From positions 1-38,439 of the forward strand of contig JAIKXN010000231.1 in assembly GCA_024684055.1 (NCBI GenBank): a stretch of DNA of 38,439 bases. The letters are read 5' to 3'. Shown here piece by piece: positions 1 to 8,733 of the stretch. The translations under genes were made by a program, and so were the position numbers. Position 1 is the first letter of the stretch; every line of letters starts with the position of its first letter. Source of the stretch: Lachnospiraceae bacterium (lineage in GTDB: Bacteria; Bacillota; Clostridia; Lachnospirales; Lachnospiraceae). A model generated the notes under the pieces. The model was given only the letters and a program-made list of their open reading frames with translations. It made no database searches and had not been told where the DNA came from.

Positions 1-99
1 TATTAATGCTTCTGTTTTAGATTTTTAATTATATTCTTAATGTTTCTGTTATAGTTTGTTGATCGGATTTTTAGAAATTAAGATTCTTTGTATTTAATA

Positions 100-1299
100 T
101 CATTGCTTACTTTCCCTGTCCGAAATAAGCTTCTTATAGAATTTATATGTCTCTTCCGTCATCGGATCAATCAGTTTTTTTGTCTCTTCGTTTGAATTTA
201 AATAATCGCTGATGTCCTTTAAAATATTCATGCAGACAAGATCGATATCTACTGTGGCGATCATTCTGTACATCGGAAGTTTTTCCGAATGAGTTCTTCC
301 GACTTCGATAAAATCAGAAATAAATATGATCTTTTCGAGCATATTCATATCGGGACGACCGGTAGTATGGAATTTTATCGCATCGAGAATTTCCTTATCC
401 TTGATTCCGTATTTCTCGTATGCATACCATGCGCCTGCTTTTGCATGAAGCAGCGAATCGCTTTGCTTTTCAAACTCATTAAGTTCCTCGAAGTTTCTTT
501 CGCAAATAGCAAGTTTCTCGTTGAAATCCATATATTTTGCACAGTCATGTAAAAGTGCGGCAACCGTAGCCTTCTTATTGTCGACGTTGTAAATCTTGGC
601 AAGTTTGCATGCCATATCCATTACTCCAAGAGTATGGATGAGACGGCTTTCTTTCAGATCTTTGGAAAGTAATTCAACCATTTCCTTTTCGTTCATATCA
701 AGATAAAGGTGATTGCTTTTGATATATTCCAAAACTTCCGAAGAAATGTTTTCGCTTATCCGTTTATCCTCAAACGAGTATCCGTTTTTCTTTATATATT
801 CTCGTATTTCAGATGATGAAATATCATAAAAGTCATTGTTTAAAAATTCTATTTCTGCATTAAATTGAAATTTAAGATAATCAACTTTCTTTTTACTTTC
901 GCTGTCATTTCTGTCTGCTACGAGGAAAATAAGATTATCAAAAAGAAATTGAGGTTCATACCATTTTTCAATATTAAACAGCGTATCGGTTCCTACAAGG
1001 AAATACAGTTCATCATTGGGATATAATTTCTTTAATTCAATAACTGTATCTTTCGTATAAGTATATCCCGGCCTCTTTATCTCGATGTCGCTTGTTTCGA
1101 ATTTCTCAATATCTTCAACTGCAAGCTTTAACATATTAAATCTGTGGATTGCAGGAGTAACATCCGACTTCATATAGGAATTGCCTGAAGGAATGAAAAT
1201 AACCTTATCGAGATCAAACTGCGATAAGGCTTCTTTTGCAATATGAATATGTCCGTTATGTATGGGATCGAAAGTTCCGCCGAAAATACCGATTTTCAT
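100..1299 (-). CDS. nadD: Fused nicotinate-nucleotide adenylyltransferase (NadD) and YqeK HD-domain phosphohydrolase
   Basis: Residues 1 to about 198 are a NadD nucleotidyltransferase: GGTFDPIHNGH at 7-17 holds the HxGH-type signature and ISSSEIR at 160-166 is the second family motif. It adenylylates nicotinate mononucleotide in NAD synthesis. From about 203 onward is a complete YqeK-type HD domain: H222, the HD pair at 251-252, H286, H311 and D329 are the expected metal ligands. YqeK proteins are known to hydrolyse Ap4A symmetrically. Most Firmicutes carry these as two adjacent genes; here one 399-residue frame has no internal stop and a short linker. The start has AAAGGAT upstream. The gene follows yhbY by 18 bp and is the last of the rplU-obg block. 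Confidence 0.95.
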   Translation of the reverse strand: MKIGIFGGTFDPIHNGHIHIAKEALSQFDLDKVIFIPSGNSYMKSDVTPAIHRFNMLKLAVEDIEKFETSDIEIKRPGYTYTKDTVIELKKLYPNDELYFLVGTDTLFNIEKWYEPQFLFDNLIFLVADRNDSESKKKVDYLKFQFNAEIEFLNNDFYDISSSEIREYIKKNGYSFEDKRISENISSEVLEYIKSNHLYLDMNEKEMVELLSKDLKESRLIHTLGVMDMACKLAKIYNVDNKKATVAALLHDCAKYMDFNEKLAICERNFEELNEFEKQSDSLLHAKAGAWYAYEKYGIKDKEILDAIKFHTTGRPDMNMLEKIIFISDFIEVGRTHSEKLPMYRMIATVDIDLVCMNILKDISDYLNSNEETKKLIDPMTEETYKFYKKLISDRESKQ

Positions 1300-1317
1300 G
1301 TTTTATCCTTTTTGCAT

Positions 1318-1620
1318 TTAATTCTCTTTAGCCTTGGGAAGAACGATCTGAGGGTTTTCCTTAAAGGGCTTATAAAGAACAAACTTCTTCCCGATAACCA
1401 TTACCAACTCGGATTTTGTGCGTTCTGCTATTGTAACGGCAAGTTCCTTCGGATCGTCGGGGCAATTTTTGAGAACACTCAGCTTTATAAGTTCATGAGT
1501 GTTGAACGCTTCGTTTACAGCTTCGTTAAATTCAGGCGTCAAACTTGATTTTCCCACCATAAAAAGAGGTTCAAGAGTATTTGAAAGAGATTTAAGATAT
1601 GCTCTTTGTTTGCTTGTCAT
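1318..1620 (-). CDS. yhbY: YhbY-family RNA-binding protein (CRM domain)
   Basis: This 100-residue protein is a single CRM (YhbY) domain. It opens with the characteristic 'LKSLSNTLEPLFMVGKSSLT' stretch, and a glycine-centred loop (VMVIGKKFVLYK) lies near the C-terminus. The family binds pre-50S ribosomal particles and is thought to help large-subunit assembly. AGGAG precedes the ATG. The position between obg and nadD is the usual Firmicutes arrangement and supports a ribosome-biogenesis role. Length is normal for the family. Confidence 0.93.
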   Translation of the reverse strand: MTSKQRAYLKSLSNTLEPLFMVGKSSLTPEFNEAVNEAFNTHELIKLSVLKNCPDDPKELAVTIAERTKSELVMVIGKKFVLYKPFKENPQIVLPKAKEN

Positions 1621-1654
1621 TTTAGTCTCCTAATATATAAACAATACACGTAAA

Positions 1655-2986
1655 TTACTTGAAATATTCAAAAGAAAATCCGTAGATCCGGACTGTATCT
1701 CCCTCTTTGATTCCCAAAGCTTCGAGTTCATCGAGGATTCCGTTATCTTTGAGGAAGTTCTGGAAAAATGCAAATCCTTTTTCACTGTCAAGGTTTGTAT
1801 AGCCGAGCATTTTTTCGATTCTGGGTCCTTCGACAACATATTCATTTTCGGAATAGTCGTATGAAACGCTGTAAGGCTCGTCAGAAACGGGATAATGAGT
1901 TTCGGGGTCAAATTCCTGTTCAAATACTACAGGAGCCTTATCGAGCGAATTAAGAACTTCTGAGACGTAATACAAAAGTTCTTTTACTCCGGCTTTGGTA
2001 TACGAACTGATCGGAAATACCTTAAAGCCCAAAGGTTCATATTTTTCTTTGATCTTTTGAACGTAGAAATAATTGTCAGCATAAATGAAATTGCCGTTAT
2101 CATCCATATCTTCGGGTTCATCCGAAATGATATCGATTTTGTTGGCTGCAATTACGACAGGCCTCTTTAAAAGATCCGGATTGTATTTCGTTAATTCATT
2201 GTGAATGGTTTCAATGTCTTCAAGAGGATTTCTTCCTTCGCTTCCGGAGGCGTCTACCACATGAATGAATACCTTTGTTCTTTCGATATGCCTTAAGAAA
2301 TCAAATCCGAGTCCGACACCTTCGCTGGCACCTTCGATGATGCCGGGAATATCGGCCATTACAAATGAAGTACCGCCCGGAACATCAACTACACCGAGAT
2401 GAGGTGAAAGTGTTGTGAAATGATAATTTGCGATTTCGGGCTTCGCATTTGAACATCCTGATAAAAGCGTGGATTTGCCGACATTCGGAAATCCAATAAG
2501 TCCTACATCGGCGATAACCTTTAATTCCATATAAAGTTCAAGCTCTCTTGCCGGCTGACCGGGCTGGGCATATTTGGGCGCCTGCATCGTACTTGTTGCG
2601 TAATGCTGATTGCCGTTTCCGCCTCTCCCGCCTTTGAGAATCCTGAAATTGTCATTATCACCGGACATATCAACGATGATCTTTCCTGAATTTGCTTCTT
2701 TTATGACGGTTCCCTTGGGTACTTTAAGGTATATGTCATTTCCGTTTTTACCGCGGCAGTTTCTTTTTCCGCCGTCTTCACCGTCACCGGCTTTGTATTT
2801 TCTTACATGACGATAATCAGCCAGAGTATTCATGCCTTCGTCTATTACGAAATAAACACTTCCGCCATCACCGCCGTCGCCGCCATCGGGGCCGCCGTCC
2901 GGAACATATTTTTCTCTTCTGAAAGAAATATGACCGTCTCCGCCCTTACCGCTTCTTATAAGAATTTTCGCTCTGTCAGCAAACAT
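1655..2986 (-). CDS. obg: GTPase ObgE/CgtA, ribosome assembly factor
   Basis: This 443-residue Obg GTPase has three domains. The N-terminal glycine-rich Obg fold (about 1-158) includes DGGDGGDGG and GRGGNGNQ stretches. The G domain (about 159-340) carries GFPNVGKST (G1), ADIPG (G3) and NKID (G4). A C-terminal OCT domain (about 360-443) is the version typical of low-GC Gram-positives. The protein binds the 50S subunit and couples its maturation to GTP and (p)ppGpp levels. AGGAG lies 8 bases before the ATG. It is separated from rpmA upstream by a hairpin terminator, so part of its expression may be independent of the ribosomal protein genes. Confidence 0.97.
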   Translation of the reverse strand: MFADRAKILIRSGKGGDGHISFRREKYVPDGGPDGGDGGDGGSVYFVIDEGMNTLADYRHVRKYKAGDGEDGGKRNCRGKNGNDIYLKVPKGTVIKEANSGKIIVDMSGDNDNFRILKGGRGGNGNQHYATSTMQAPKYAQPGQPARELELYMELKVIADVGLIGFPNVGKSTLLSGCSNAKPEIANYHFTTLSPHLGVVDVPGGTSFVMADIPGIIEGASEGVGLGFDFLRHIERTKVFIHVVDASGSEGRNPLEDIETIHNELTKYNPDLLKRPVVIAANKIDIISDEPEDMDDNGNFIYADNYFYVQKIKEKYEPLGFKVFPISSYTKAGVKELLYYVSEVLNSLDKAPVVFEQEFDPETHYPVSDEPYSVSYDYSENEYVVEGPRIEKMLGYTNLDSEKGFAFFQNFLKDNGILDELEALGIKEGDTVRIYGFSFEYFK

Positions 2987-3009
2987 CTGAAATCTCCTGC
3001 TTTATCAAT

Positions 3010-3047
3010 AAATAAAAATATACGCCTCAAGAAAATACTTGAGGCGT
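3010..3047 (-). terminator. Intrinsic terminator or attenuator between rpmA and obg
   Basis: A perfect 10-bp stem (3022-3031 with 3038-3047, arm ACGCCTCAAG) and a 6-base loop is followed on the minus strand by a T-rich run (ATATTTTTATTT). It begins a few bases after the rpmA stop. The interrupted U-tract suggests partial rather than full termination; obg still needs transcription from somewhere and no strong promoter is visible in the 68-bp gap. Confidence 0.75.
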
Positions 3048-3054
3048 TGAATAA

Positions 3055-3339
3055 TTACTGTTCTACGGGATATACGCTTGCCTGTTTCTTGTCGCGGCCC
3101 TTACGTTCGAAACGTAATACACCGTCAACTTTAGCAAATAATGTATCGTCTCCGCCGATACCAACGTTCACACCGGGATGAATCTTGGTACCACGCTGTC
3201 TATATAAGATATTGCCGGCCTTAACAAACTGACCGTCAGCTCTTTTAGCACCTAAGCGCTTTGATTCGGAATCTCTGCCGTTCTTTGTAGAACCAACACC
3301 TTTTTTATGTGCGAATAACTGAAGATTCAACTGCAGCAT
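3055..3339 (-). CDS. rpmA: 50S ribosomal protein L27
   Basis: This 94-residue L27 carries the family core [15 protein letters not shown] and a basic, glycine-rich middle. The N-terminus is MLQLNLQLF followed by AHKKG, the Firmicutes-type extension that must be removed after the phenylalanine before L27 can function at the peptidyl transferase centre. The gene for the protease that removes it (Prp) lies directly upstream with a 4-bp gap. GGAGGT precedes the ATG inside the end of prp. The product is a component of the 50S subunit near the tRNA acceptor ends. Confidence 0.98.
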   Translation of the reverse strand: MLQLNLQLFAHKKGVGSTKNGRDSESKRLGAKRADGQFVKAGNILYRQRGTKIHPGVNVGIGGDDTLFAKVDGVLRFERKGRDKKQASVYPVEQ

Positions 3340-3343
3340 AGGT

Positions 3344-3667
3344 TTATACCTCCTTCACTGAAATTTTCAAATACTTCTTTCCGTATTGTTGTCTGATTCC
3401 TTCCAATCCTAAGATCATGGAATCAATAAGAAGTTCGGCATCATGTGAAATATCATCTTTTAACTGAAGACTTGTTATTCCGTTATCTATGCTCGATGCA
3501 ATGAAATCATCATAAGCATATTTTTCCACGGAATTAAAACAGTTTTCCACGAGAACAGATACAGCGGCGCAAACGATGTCTTTGCCGTAATCGTCATACT
3601 CAGCATGACCTTTGCATCTTATTTCTTTGTATGTGCCGTTTTTCTTAAATATATCTACGGAAATCAT
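3344..3667 (-). CDS. prp: Ribosomal-processing cysteine protease Prp
   Basis: This 107-residue protein matches Prp (YsxB). It has the catalytic histidine in '[18 protein letters not shown]' and the cysteine 11 residues later (VCAAVS), as in the family. Prp cleaves the N-terminal extension of L27, and the substrate here has the matching LQLF|AHKKG site. It sits between rplU and rpmA in the canonical order. Its ATG overlaps the rplU stop by one base (TAATG), indicating translational coupling. Confidence 0.95.
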   Translation of the reverse strand: MISVDIFKKNGTYKEIRCKGHAEYDDYGKDIVCAAVSVLVENCFNSVEKYAYDDFIASSIDNGITSLQLKDDISHDAELLIDSMILGLEGIRQQYGKKYLKISVKEV

Positions 3668-3972
3668 TATGCGTTAATCTTATCAATCTTAACTTTTGTA
3701 AAGTACTGTCTGTGTCCGTTTTTCTTATGATAACCGGATTTTCTCTTGTACTTGTAAACTATAACCTTCTTTGCCCTTCCCTGTTCAACAACTGTAGCTG
3801 AAACAGTGCTGTTGGCACAGTCATCGCCAGCCTTGAATGAAGAATCGCTTACTGCAAGAACGTTATCAAAAGTAACAGTATCATTAACTTCAGCTTCGAT
3901 CTTTTCTACGTTGATCACGTCGCCTTCAGCTACTTTGTACTGCTTTCCACCTGTTGCAATTATAGCGTACAT
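3667..3972 (-). CDS. rplU: 50S ribosomal protein L21
   Basis: I place the start at 3972, giving a 101-residue protein beginning [18 protein letters not shown], the standard L21 N-terminus. An upstream in-frame ATG at 4044 would add 24 residues unlike L21 and falls in the leader RNA. GGAGGT lies just before the chosen ATG. The C-terminal [15 protein letters not shown] is typical of L21, which binds 23S rRNA in the 50S subunit. It heads the rplU-prp-rpmA cluster, behind a consensus promoter and a structured leader. Confidence 0.97.
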   Translation of the reverse strand: MYAIIATGGKQYKVAEGDVINVEKIEAEVNDTVTFDNVLAVSDSSFKAGDDCANSTVSATVVEQGRAKKVIVYKYKRKSGYHKKNGHRQYFTKVKIDKINA

Positions 3973-3983
3973 AAGGCACCTCC

Positions 3984-4046
3984 TTATTAACAATCTCGCT
4001 AACTTTGGTGGGCATAAAGCCTCTTTTACCTCGTTATGCGGCATAC
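3984..4046 (-). ncRNA. Probable ribosomal protein L21 leader RNA
   Basis: The transcript between the predicted start site (about 4046) and the rplU ribosome binding site can form a hairpin closed by GCATAA/TTATGC (4034-4039 with 4012-4017). The position and the GC-containing conserved look match the Firmicutes L21 leader, a structure thought to bind L21 for feedback control. The assignment rests on position and hairpin; I could not run a covariance model. Confidence 0.55.
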
Positions 4047-4052
4047 TCTAAT

Positions 4053-4081
4053 ATAATACTGTAAGTCAATTTCATTGTCAA
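4053..4081 (-). promoter_or_regulatory. Sigma-A promoter of rplU-prp-rpmA
   Basis: The minus strand has TTGACA (4076-4081), a 17-base spacer and TATTAT (4053-4058), close to ideal for the housekeeping sigma factor. The predicted start of transcription is near 4046, giving a leader of about 75 bases before the L21 start. Confidence 0.85.
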
Positions 4082-4116
4082 CAGAAATTTTGTGTATTAT
4101 TCGGCATTTTTCACAA

Positions 4117-6969
4117 TTATTTTCTTGAGAATCTGAAAACGTTCGAATCTGTCGAACCGGTTTCTATCATATGCCTGATGTATCTTATGTATTTATCAAG
4201 TGCAGGATCAAGTATTCTGTCGGATTTAATGGATTCAAACTTCTCTACTGCACCTTTCAAATCTCCCAGATGATAAAGTCTTACTGCTTCACGGAAATCG
4301 TTCTTGTTTTCGTTTCTTACCTTAAATCTTTCTTCGTCAAGACAGTCGAGAACTTCGTATAAAGCATTTACTTCATTTACGCCTGCAACCTGTACCATAC
4401 CGAGATATCTTGTATTGATACTGTCGGGATTGTTGATGTTATCAAGCGTATCCTTACTTATAATCATTGCGGTATCGTACTGTTTGGTAATACCTTCGAG
4501 TCTGGAACTTAAATTAACCGTATTGGAAATAACGGTACCGCTCATTCTCTCTTCTTCGCCGATGATACCGATTCTTGCCATTCCTGTATGAATACCGATG
4601 CCTACATTTATTGACGAAACTTTTAATTCTTCGGCTGTTTTAGGGTTAAGTACGATTTCTCTGTACATTTCCTCGCCGCATTTAATAGCGTCATCTGCTT
4701 TTTCAAAAAGTGCCATTACGGCATCGCCTATATATTTGTCTACGAAACCGTTATGCTTTCTGATGATCGGCCCTGCTATACCGAAAATTATATTGATAAA
4801 TTCAAAGTTTTCCTTGGCGGTCATCATCTCTGAACTTAATGAGAAACTTCTTATATCACAGAAAAGAACCGTCAGATTGATACTTTCTGCATCGCCCAGG
4901 GATAATTCCGTGAACTTGTCTTTATGTAAAAGATCCTTAAACTGTTCGGGAACGAATTTGTAGTAAAACTGCTCGTTTTCGTCTTTTTCTTTAAACAGTG
5001 TATCAAGTTTTTCTGCCATGTCATTAACGCCGCGACAGATTTCTCCGACCTCGTCGTTACCGGCTTTCTCGACTCTTTTTGTGAAATCTCCGTTCGCGAT
5101 ATCGGAAACAACTTCCGATGCTTTATGAAGTTTGTTTACATTGATATAGGAAATGATTGAAATGAATACTATCAGGATAATCATTAAAATAAACATTAAA
5201 ACAAATATCCTTGCATAAATTCCGGCCATATCCCTGAAGAAATCGTTGTCATCGGAAGATACTTCAAATACTGCCACAACTTTTCCTTCCGAATTCCTGA
5301 TGGCTGTATCACAGACCGTATATGTTTCTGTATCGCTTTCCGTTGTTAATATTGCATAACCGATCGAAGGGTCAAGAAGATTCGAGTTGTACTTTTCTAA
5401 ACTGTCATCAGAATATCCTGACTGATAATCGCTTAAACTATAGGAAATCATGGTCTGCGTTTCACTGAAAGGAAGAACGACTTCGGAACTTTTGGCAAGA
5501 ACATAAAAATCACATTCATTATCTTTATAATTATATAAAAGAAGTGACGTATCCATGCGCTTACAGTAATCGCCCATATTATCCCTTACGGTTTCTCTGA
5601 GAATCTTATTATATTCATAAGCTTTTCCGTTTTCGGTGAAATCATAGTTTACGGCCTTTTCGATTTCGTCGCCATCAAATGCTTTAGCTCCCAGATTACC
5701 GAGAGTTTTCATGTTTTCGTTTAAGTCTTCGTTATAACGGTCTCCGATTTCGTTTCCGAGAACGGCCGCAATTATGATGAAAGCTATTGCAACAATAGGT
5801 AGTGTGAAAAGCAGCTGCTTTGCAAGTATTGAAAACTTCCATTTAACAAATGCGCCGAAAGAAATAATTAAACCGAGTATAGTAAATAAACCGCCGAATA
5901 TCGCCGACAAAGGCTTAAACAAAGATGATATTACGTAAAGAAAATCGATAAAATATACACCCGAATCAAGTGACTGTTTATTTATATCCATAACAACCAG
6001 ATCGGAAATTATCGCACCGACAGCATTGTTATTATTAAAAATATGGCTTGCAGATGAATATAAAAGATATGTATCATCCAGGCCGTTCTTCTTTATAAGC
6101 TTTTCGAAATCCGTGCAGTATTCGAGATTACCGTTTTCGCATGTATAAATCACGTTATTATCAGAACCGGAAAGAATGTATAATTTACCGTTTGCAAAGC
6201 AAATATCTTCCGGTATAACAACATTGTCACTGTCATTTCGTACATCTTCTATAATACATTTATACTCTTCAGTATATGTTCCTTCTTTAAAGTATCCTAC
6301 GGAACCGTTATTTAATATAAAAGCGTAACCATGATCCTCGGCAAAACATGCCTCAACAAAAGGATTATTAAAATGATTGTCTTCGGATTTTTCTGATAAT
6401 CTCGTTAAAGGATCGAATGTATATTCACAGAATTCGTAATCGTTGATTTTCTTAAGATATTTAAGTTTTCCGTCAGTAAAATTCATGGCGAAAATATTCT
6501 GACTTCTGTTAAAAGAAAAAGGCAGTTTGGAATAATCGAATTTAATTATTTCTTCTGTGTTTTTGCCGTTATTCGTAACCTTAGCAATAACATCGTACTG
6601 AGTAACGTATGCGTCGTCTTTTGCTACACCGAAATAGACATAGAGATCGTTGTTTTCATCAAAAGCAGCTTCGTAAAAATTAACTTTGGAAGGCATGTAA
6701 CCGAAATCGGATGCTGAAACAAGGTATTCTGCTTTATCATCGTTTCTTACGAATACATATTTATATTCATCAATAATACAAAAGTGCGAATCGTCCGATA
6801 CACATGCGAAATTGGGACTGTAGTAAATAAATGAAACCATAGGTTCGTTTCCGTATTCATATGTGTATTTAACATTATAAAAAAGCATGAAAACACCGAC
6901 AGCAAACAAAATGATTCCTACCGGCATACTGAATATTATTTTTCCTGACTTTTTAAAGAAATTTTTCAT
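4117..6969 (-). CDS. Membrane-bound class III adenylate cyclase with two extracytoplasmic regions and HAMP
   Basis: This 950-residue protein has, in order: TM about 11-31; an extracytoplasmic beta-rich region about 35-340 with repeated 'NGKLYIL'-like strands suggesting a propeller; TMs about 355-378 and 386-405; a second extracytoplasmic region 406-583; TM about 584-609; HAMP about 610-662; a class III cyclase domain about 695-880; and a helical tail with a TPR-like repeat. Metal aspartates D705 (FCDIRSF) and D749 (KYIGDAV) and transition-state residues N819 and R823 are present. K745 with T812 at the purine-selecting positions fits ATP rather than GTP, so cAMP is the likely product. The gene lies between two terminated or independently promoted units, upstream of rplU. 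No strong Shine-Dalgarno lies at normal spacing from the ATG (GAGG is about 16 bases away). The ligand is unknown. Confidence 0.9.
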   Translation of the reverse strand: MKNFFKKSGKIIFSMPVGIILFAVGVFMLFYNVKYTYEYGNEPMVSFIYYSPNFACVSDDSHFCIIDEYKYVFVRNDDKAEYLVSASDFGYMPSKVNFYEAAFDENNDLYVYFGVAKDDAYVTQYDVIAKVTNNGKNTEEIIKFDYSKLPFSFNRSQNIFAMNFTDGKLKYLKKINDYEFCEYTFDPLTRLSEKSEDNHFNNPFVEACFAEDHGYAFILNNGSVGYFKEGTYTEEYKCIIEDVRNDSDNVVIPEDICFANGKLYILSGSDNNVIYTCENGNLEYCTDFEKLIKKNGLDDTYLLYSSASHIFNNNNAVGAIISDLVVMDINKQSLDSGVYFIDFLYVISSLFKPLSAIFGGLFTILGLIISFGAFVKWKFSILAKQLLFTLPIVAIAFIIIAAVLGNEIGDRYNEDLNENMKTLGNLGAKAFDGDEIEKAVNYDFTENGKAYEYNKILRETVRDNMGDYCKRMDTSLLLYNYKDNECDFYVLAKSSEVVLPFSETQTMISYSLSDYQSGYSDDSLEKYNSNLLDPSIGYAILTTESDTETYTVCDTAIRNSEGKVVAVFEVSSDDNDFFRDMAGIYARIFVLMFILMIILIVFISIISYINVNKLHKASEVVSDIANGDFTKRVEKAGNDEVGEICRGVNDMAEKLDTLFKEKDENEQFYYKFVPEQFKDLLHKDKFTELSLGDAESINLTVLFCDIRSFSLSSEMMTAKENFEFINIIFGIAGPIIRKHNGFVDKYIGDAVMALFEKADDAIKCGEEMYREIVLNPKTAEELKVSSINVGIGIHTGMARIGIIGEEERMSGTVISNTVNLSSRLEGITKQYDTAMIISKDTLDNINNPDSINTRYLGMVQVAGVNEVNALYEVLDCLDEERFKVRNENKNDFREAVRLYHLGDLKGAVEKFESIKSDRILDPALDKYIRYIRHMIETGSTDSNVFRFSRK

Positions 6970-7016
6970 ACTGTAAACAATTATCCTCAGAAGATTCGTC
7001 CTTTGATAAAATCCGC

Positions 7017-7046
7017 AAAAAAAAGGTCCACATATGTGGACCTTTT
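7017..7046 (-). terminator. Intrinsic terminator after the SHOCT-repeat gene
   Basis: A perfect inverted repeat centred on CATATG (7021-7046, arm AAAAGGTCCACAT) is followed on the minus strand by eight T residues (7017-7024). It begins 11 bases after the stop codon of the gene ending at 7057. The A-run upstream of the stem means it might also act for plus-strand transcription. Confidence 0.92.
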
Positions 7047-7056
7047 AAATGTCTTA

Positions 7057-8733
7057 TTATAATTCACTCATTAACTTCATCTTATAACTTGTAAATTCAT
7101 CACTTGATAACATTCCTGTTTTCTCAAGATCCATAAGCTTTTTAACTTTTGTCTGGAACTCTTCTGTTGATCCGTTGCCAGGAGCAAAGATTTCATCAAC
7201 AAATTCCTGCTTTTTAACTTCGAAATCACCCATTGTGATGAGACCAATCTGAGGAAGAGCCATGTAAAGCTGAACCTTGGTAACATAATCATCAACAGCG
7301 GCAACTTTTCTTAAAAGTTCAACCTTCTTTGAGTGGAAGTCAAGTTCTGTAAGCCATTCGCAATCCTTAAGAGCCATAATTCTTTCAACAACGATTGTGA
7401 ATGAAGGAACATCGTTCCAGGGTGAATTTGTGAATGCGTCGATAACGTCATTCTGTTTCTTCTTGAATTCGCCTTCTGAAATAAGCTTAGCCTGTACAAG
7501 CAAAGGCCATTTTTTAAGTTTAACGCAAAGCGTATCGATTGTATCGAATTCTGAAACATCGATATGGTCTACAAGAGACTGAACCTTAATCTTGAATTCG
7601 TCCTCTGTAAGCATTCCTGCATCGCGAAGGGCGGGCCATCTTTCGAGTTTTCTTAATGTGATATCGTCTGTATCGAGATCACTGTATTCAACTTCTGAAA
7701 GAACATTGTTTTTCTTCTCGATAAATTCAGCTTCATCGATCATTCCGCCGAGTTTAAGGTAAGGAAGTCTCTCAACATTTCTCTTGTATTCCTCGAGATC
7801 TTCAACATCTGTTGAACAACACTCTTTGATGATGTCAACTTTTCTCGAATCGAATTCTTTGTCTGAAAGCATTCCGCATTCTTTAAGAACAACCAGCTTC
7901 TGAACTTTTTCGTTAAAGTCTGTCATACCGCAGAGTTCTGAAACAAGTTCAAGTTTCTTTGCGTCGAATTCTTTATCTGTAAGCATTCCGGAATTTTTAA
8001 GAATGTAAAGTTTTTCCATTCTCTTCTGGAAGTCTTCGGAATCATTTTTCTTGGGCTGAGGTGCAGGTGCAGGAGTCGGAGCAGGTGCAGGCTGAGGCGC
8101 TGCTTTCTGCATAACCGCACTGCCGACTGTCTGTGAAGCAGATCTTGCGGGCTCAGTCTGTCTGTTAAGTAATGCGCCGCCGATCTTCTCTGATCCGATA
8201 GCTGAATCTTTCTTAACAACAACACTCTGTGTAACTTCCTGTTTGATGCTCTTTGCGTCAAGTGTGGTTGAAGGTACAGGTGCTACGGGAACAGGCTGAG
8301 GAGTCACGGGTGTGGGAGCGACGGGACGACCGATGGGCTGGCTTTGAGTTGTAGCAGCTCTTCTTGTGTCGTTTGCGCTTCCTGCAGCTGCAGTCTTTTC
8401 CTTTAATTCACCAAGGATTTCAACAACAACGTCGATATCTTTGATAGCAGGGAAAATAGTCTGAGCCTTTTTTGTTCCGTACAAACTTGTGATACGTGTA
8501 TTCATAATAAGAGCTACATCGCCCTGATAATCGCCCTTATAAACTTCTCTGACATCATTAATAGGATATTCGAAATTATCGATATATCCATTACGTCCTT
8601 CTTCGTTACAAATGAAAGCCTTTCCGGAAATCTTGGTGTCCTCAATTTTTAAGAACAACTTATCTCCGCCTTTAAGCAACTTATTCTTGATGCTGCCGCT
8701 ATAATTACAAGAAAATACCTGAGCAGTTGCCAT
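7057..8733 (-). CDS. PH-like domain protein with eight tandem SHOCT-like repeats
   Basis: This 558-residue soluble protein has three parts. Residues 1 to about 112 are a beta-rich domain resembling bacterial PH-like domains. Residues 115-232 are a low-complexity Pro/Ala linker, including repeated APAPTP-type stretches. Residues 236-558 contain eight copies of a helical hairpin of about 32 residues: hydrophobic helix, [G/A]-x-[L/I]-[T/S]-x-x-[E/D]-F, lysine-rich helix. They start near 236, 273, 316, 358, 401, 445, 483 and 525; the clearest cores are GMLTDKEFDAKK and GMLSDKEFDSRK. This is the SHOCT motif, usually found once at a C-terminus, where it is proposed to mediate oligomerisation. No signal peptide, TM or catalytic motif is seen. 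The gene is monocistronic: own leader, strong terminator. Function is unknown; a scaffold or adaptor is an inference. Confidence 0.85.
   Translation of the reverse strand: MATAQVFSCNYSGSIKNKLLKGGDKLFLKIEDTKISGKAFICNEEGRNGYIDNFEYPINDVREVYKGDYQGDVALIMNTRITSLYGTKKAQTIFPAIKDIDVVVEILGELKEKTAAAGSANDTRRAATTQSQPIGRPVAPTPVTPQPVPVAPVPSTTLDAKSIKQEVTQSVVVKKDSAIGSEKIGGALLNRQTEPARSASQTVGSAVMQKAAPQPAPAPTPAPAPQPKKNDSEDFQKRMEKLYILKNSGMLTDKEFDAKKLELVSELCGMTDFNEKVQKLVVLKECGMLSDKEFDSRKVDIIKECCSTDVEDLEEYKRNVERLPYLKLGGMIDEAEFIEKKNNVLSEVEYSDLDTDDITLRKLERWPALRDAGMLTEDEFKIKVQSLVDHIDVSEFDTIDTLCVKLKKWPLLVQAKLISEGEFKKKQNDVIDAFTNSPWNDVPSFTIVVERIMALKDCEWLTELDFHSKKVELLRKVAAVDDYVTKVQLYMALPQIGLITMGDFEVKKQEFVDEIFAPGNGSTEEFQTKVKKLMDLEKTGMLSSDEFTSYKMKLMSEL

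Noticed and set aside
1-60. Two similar stretches (TTAATGCTTCTGTTTTAG at 3-20 and TTAATGTTTCTGTTATAG at 38-55), 35 bp apart
   Set aside because: Only two imperfect AT-rich copies at the window edge; could be chance, and the neighbouring sequence is not available.
3973-4044. N-terminal extension of 24 residues on L21
   Set aside because: The extra residues do not resemble L21, lie in the leader hairpin, and a strong ribosome binding site precedes the internal ATG at 3972.
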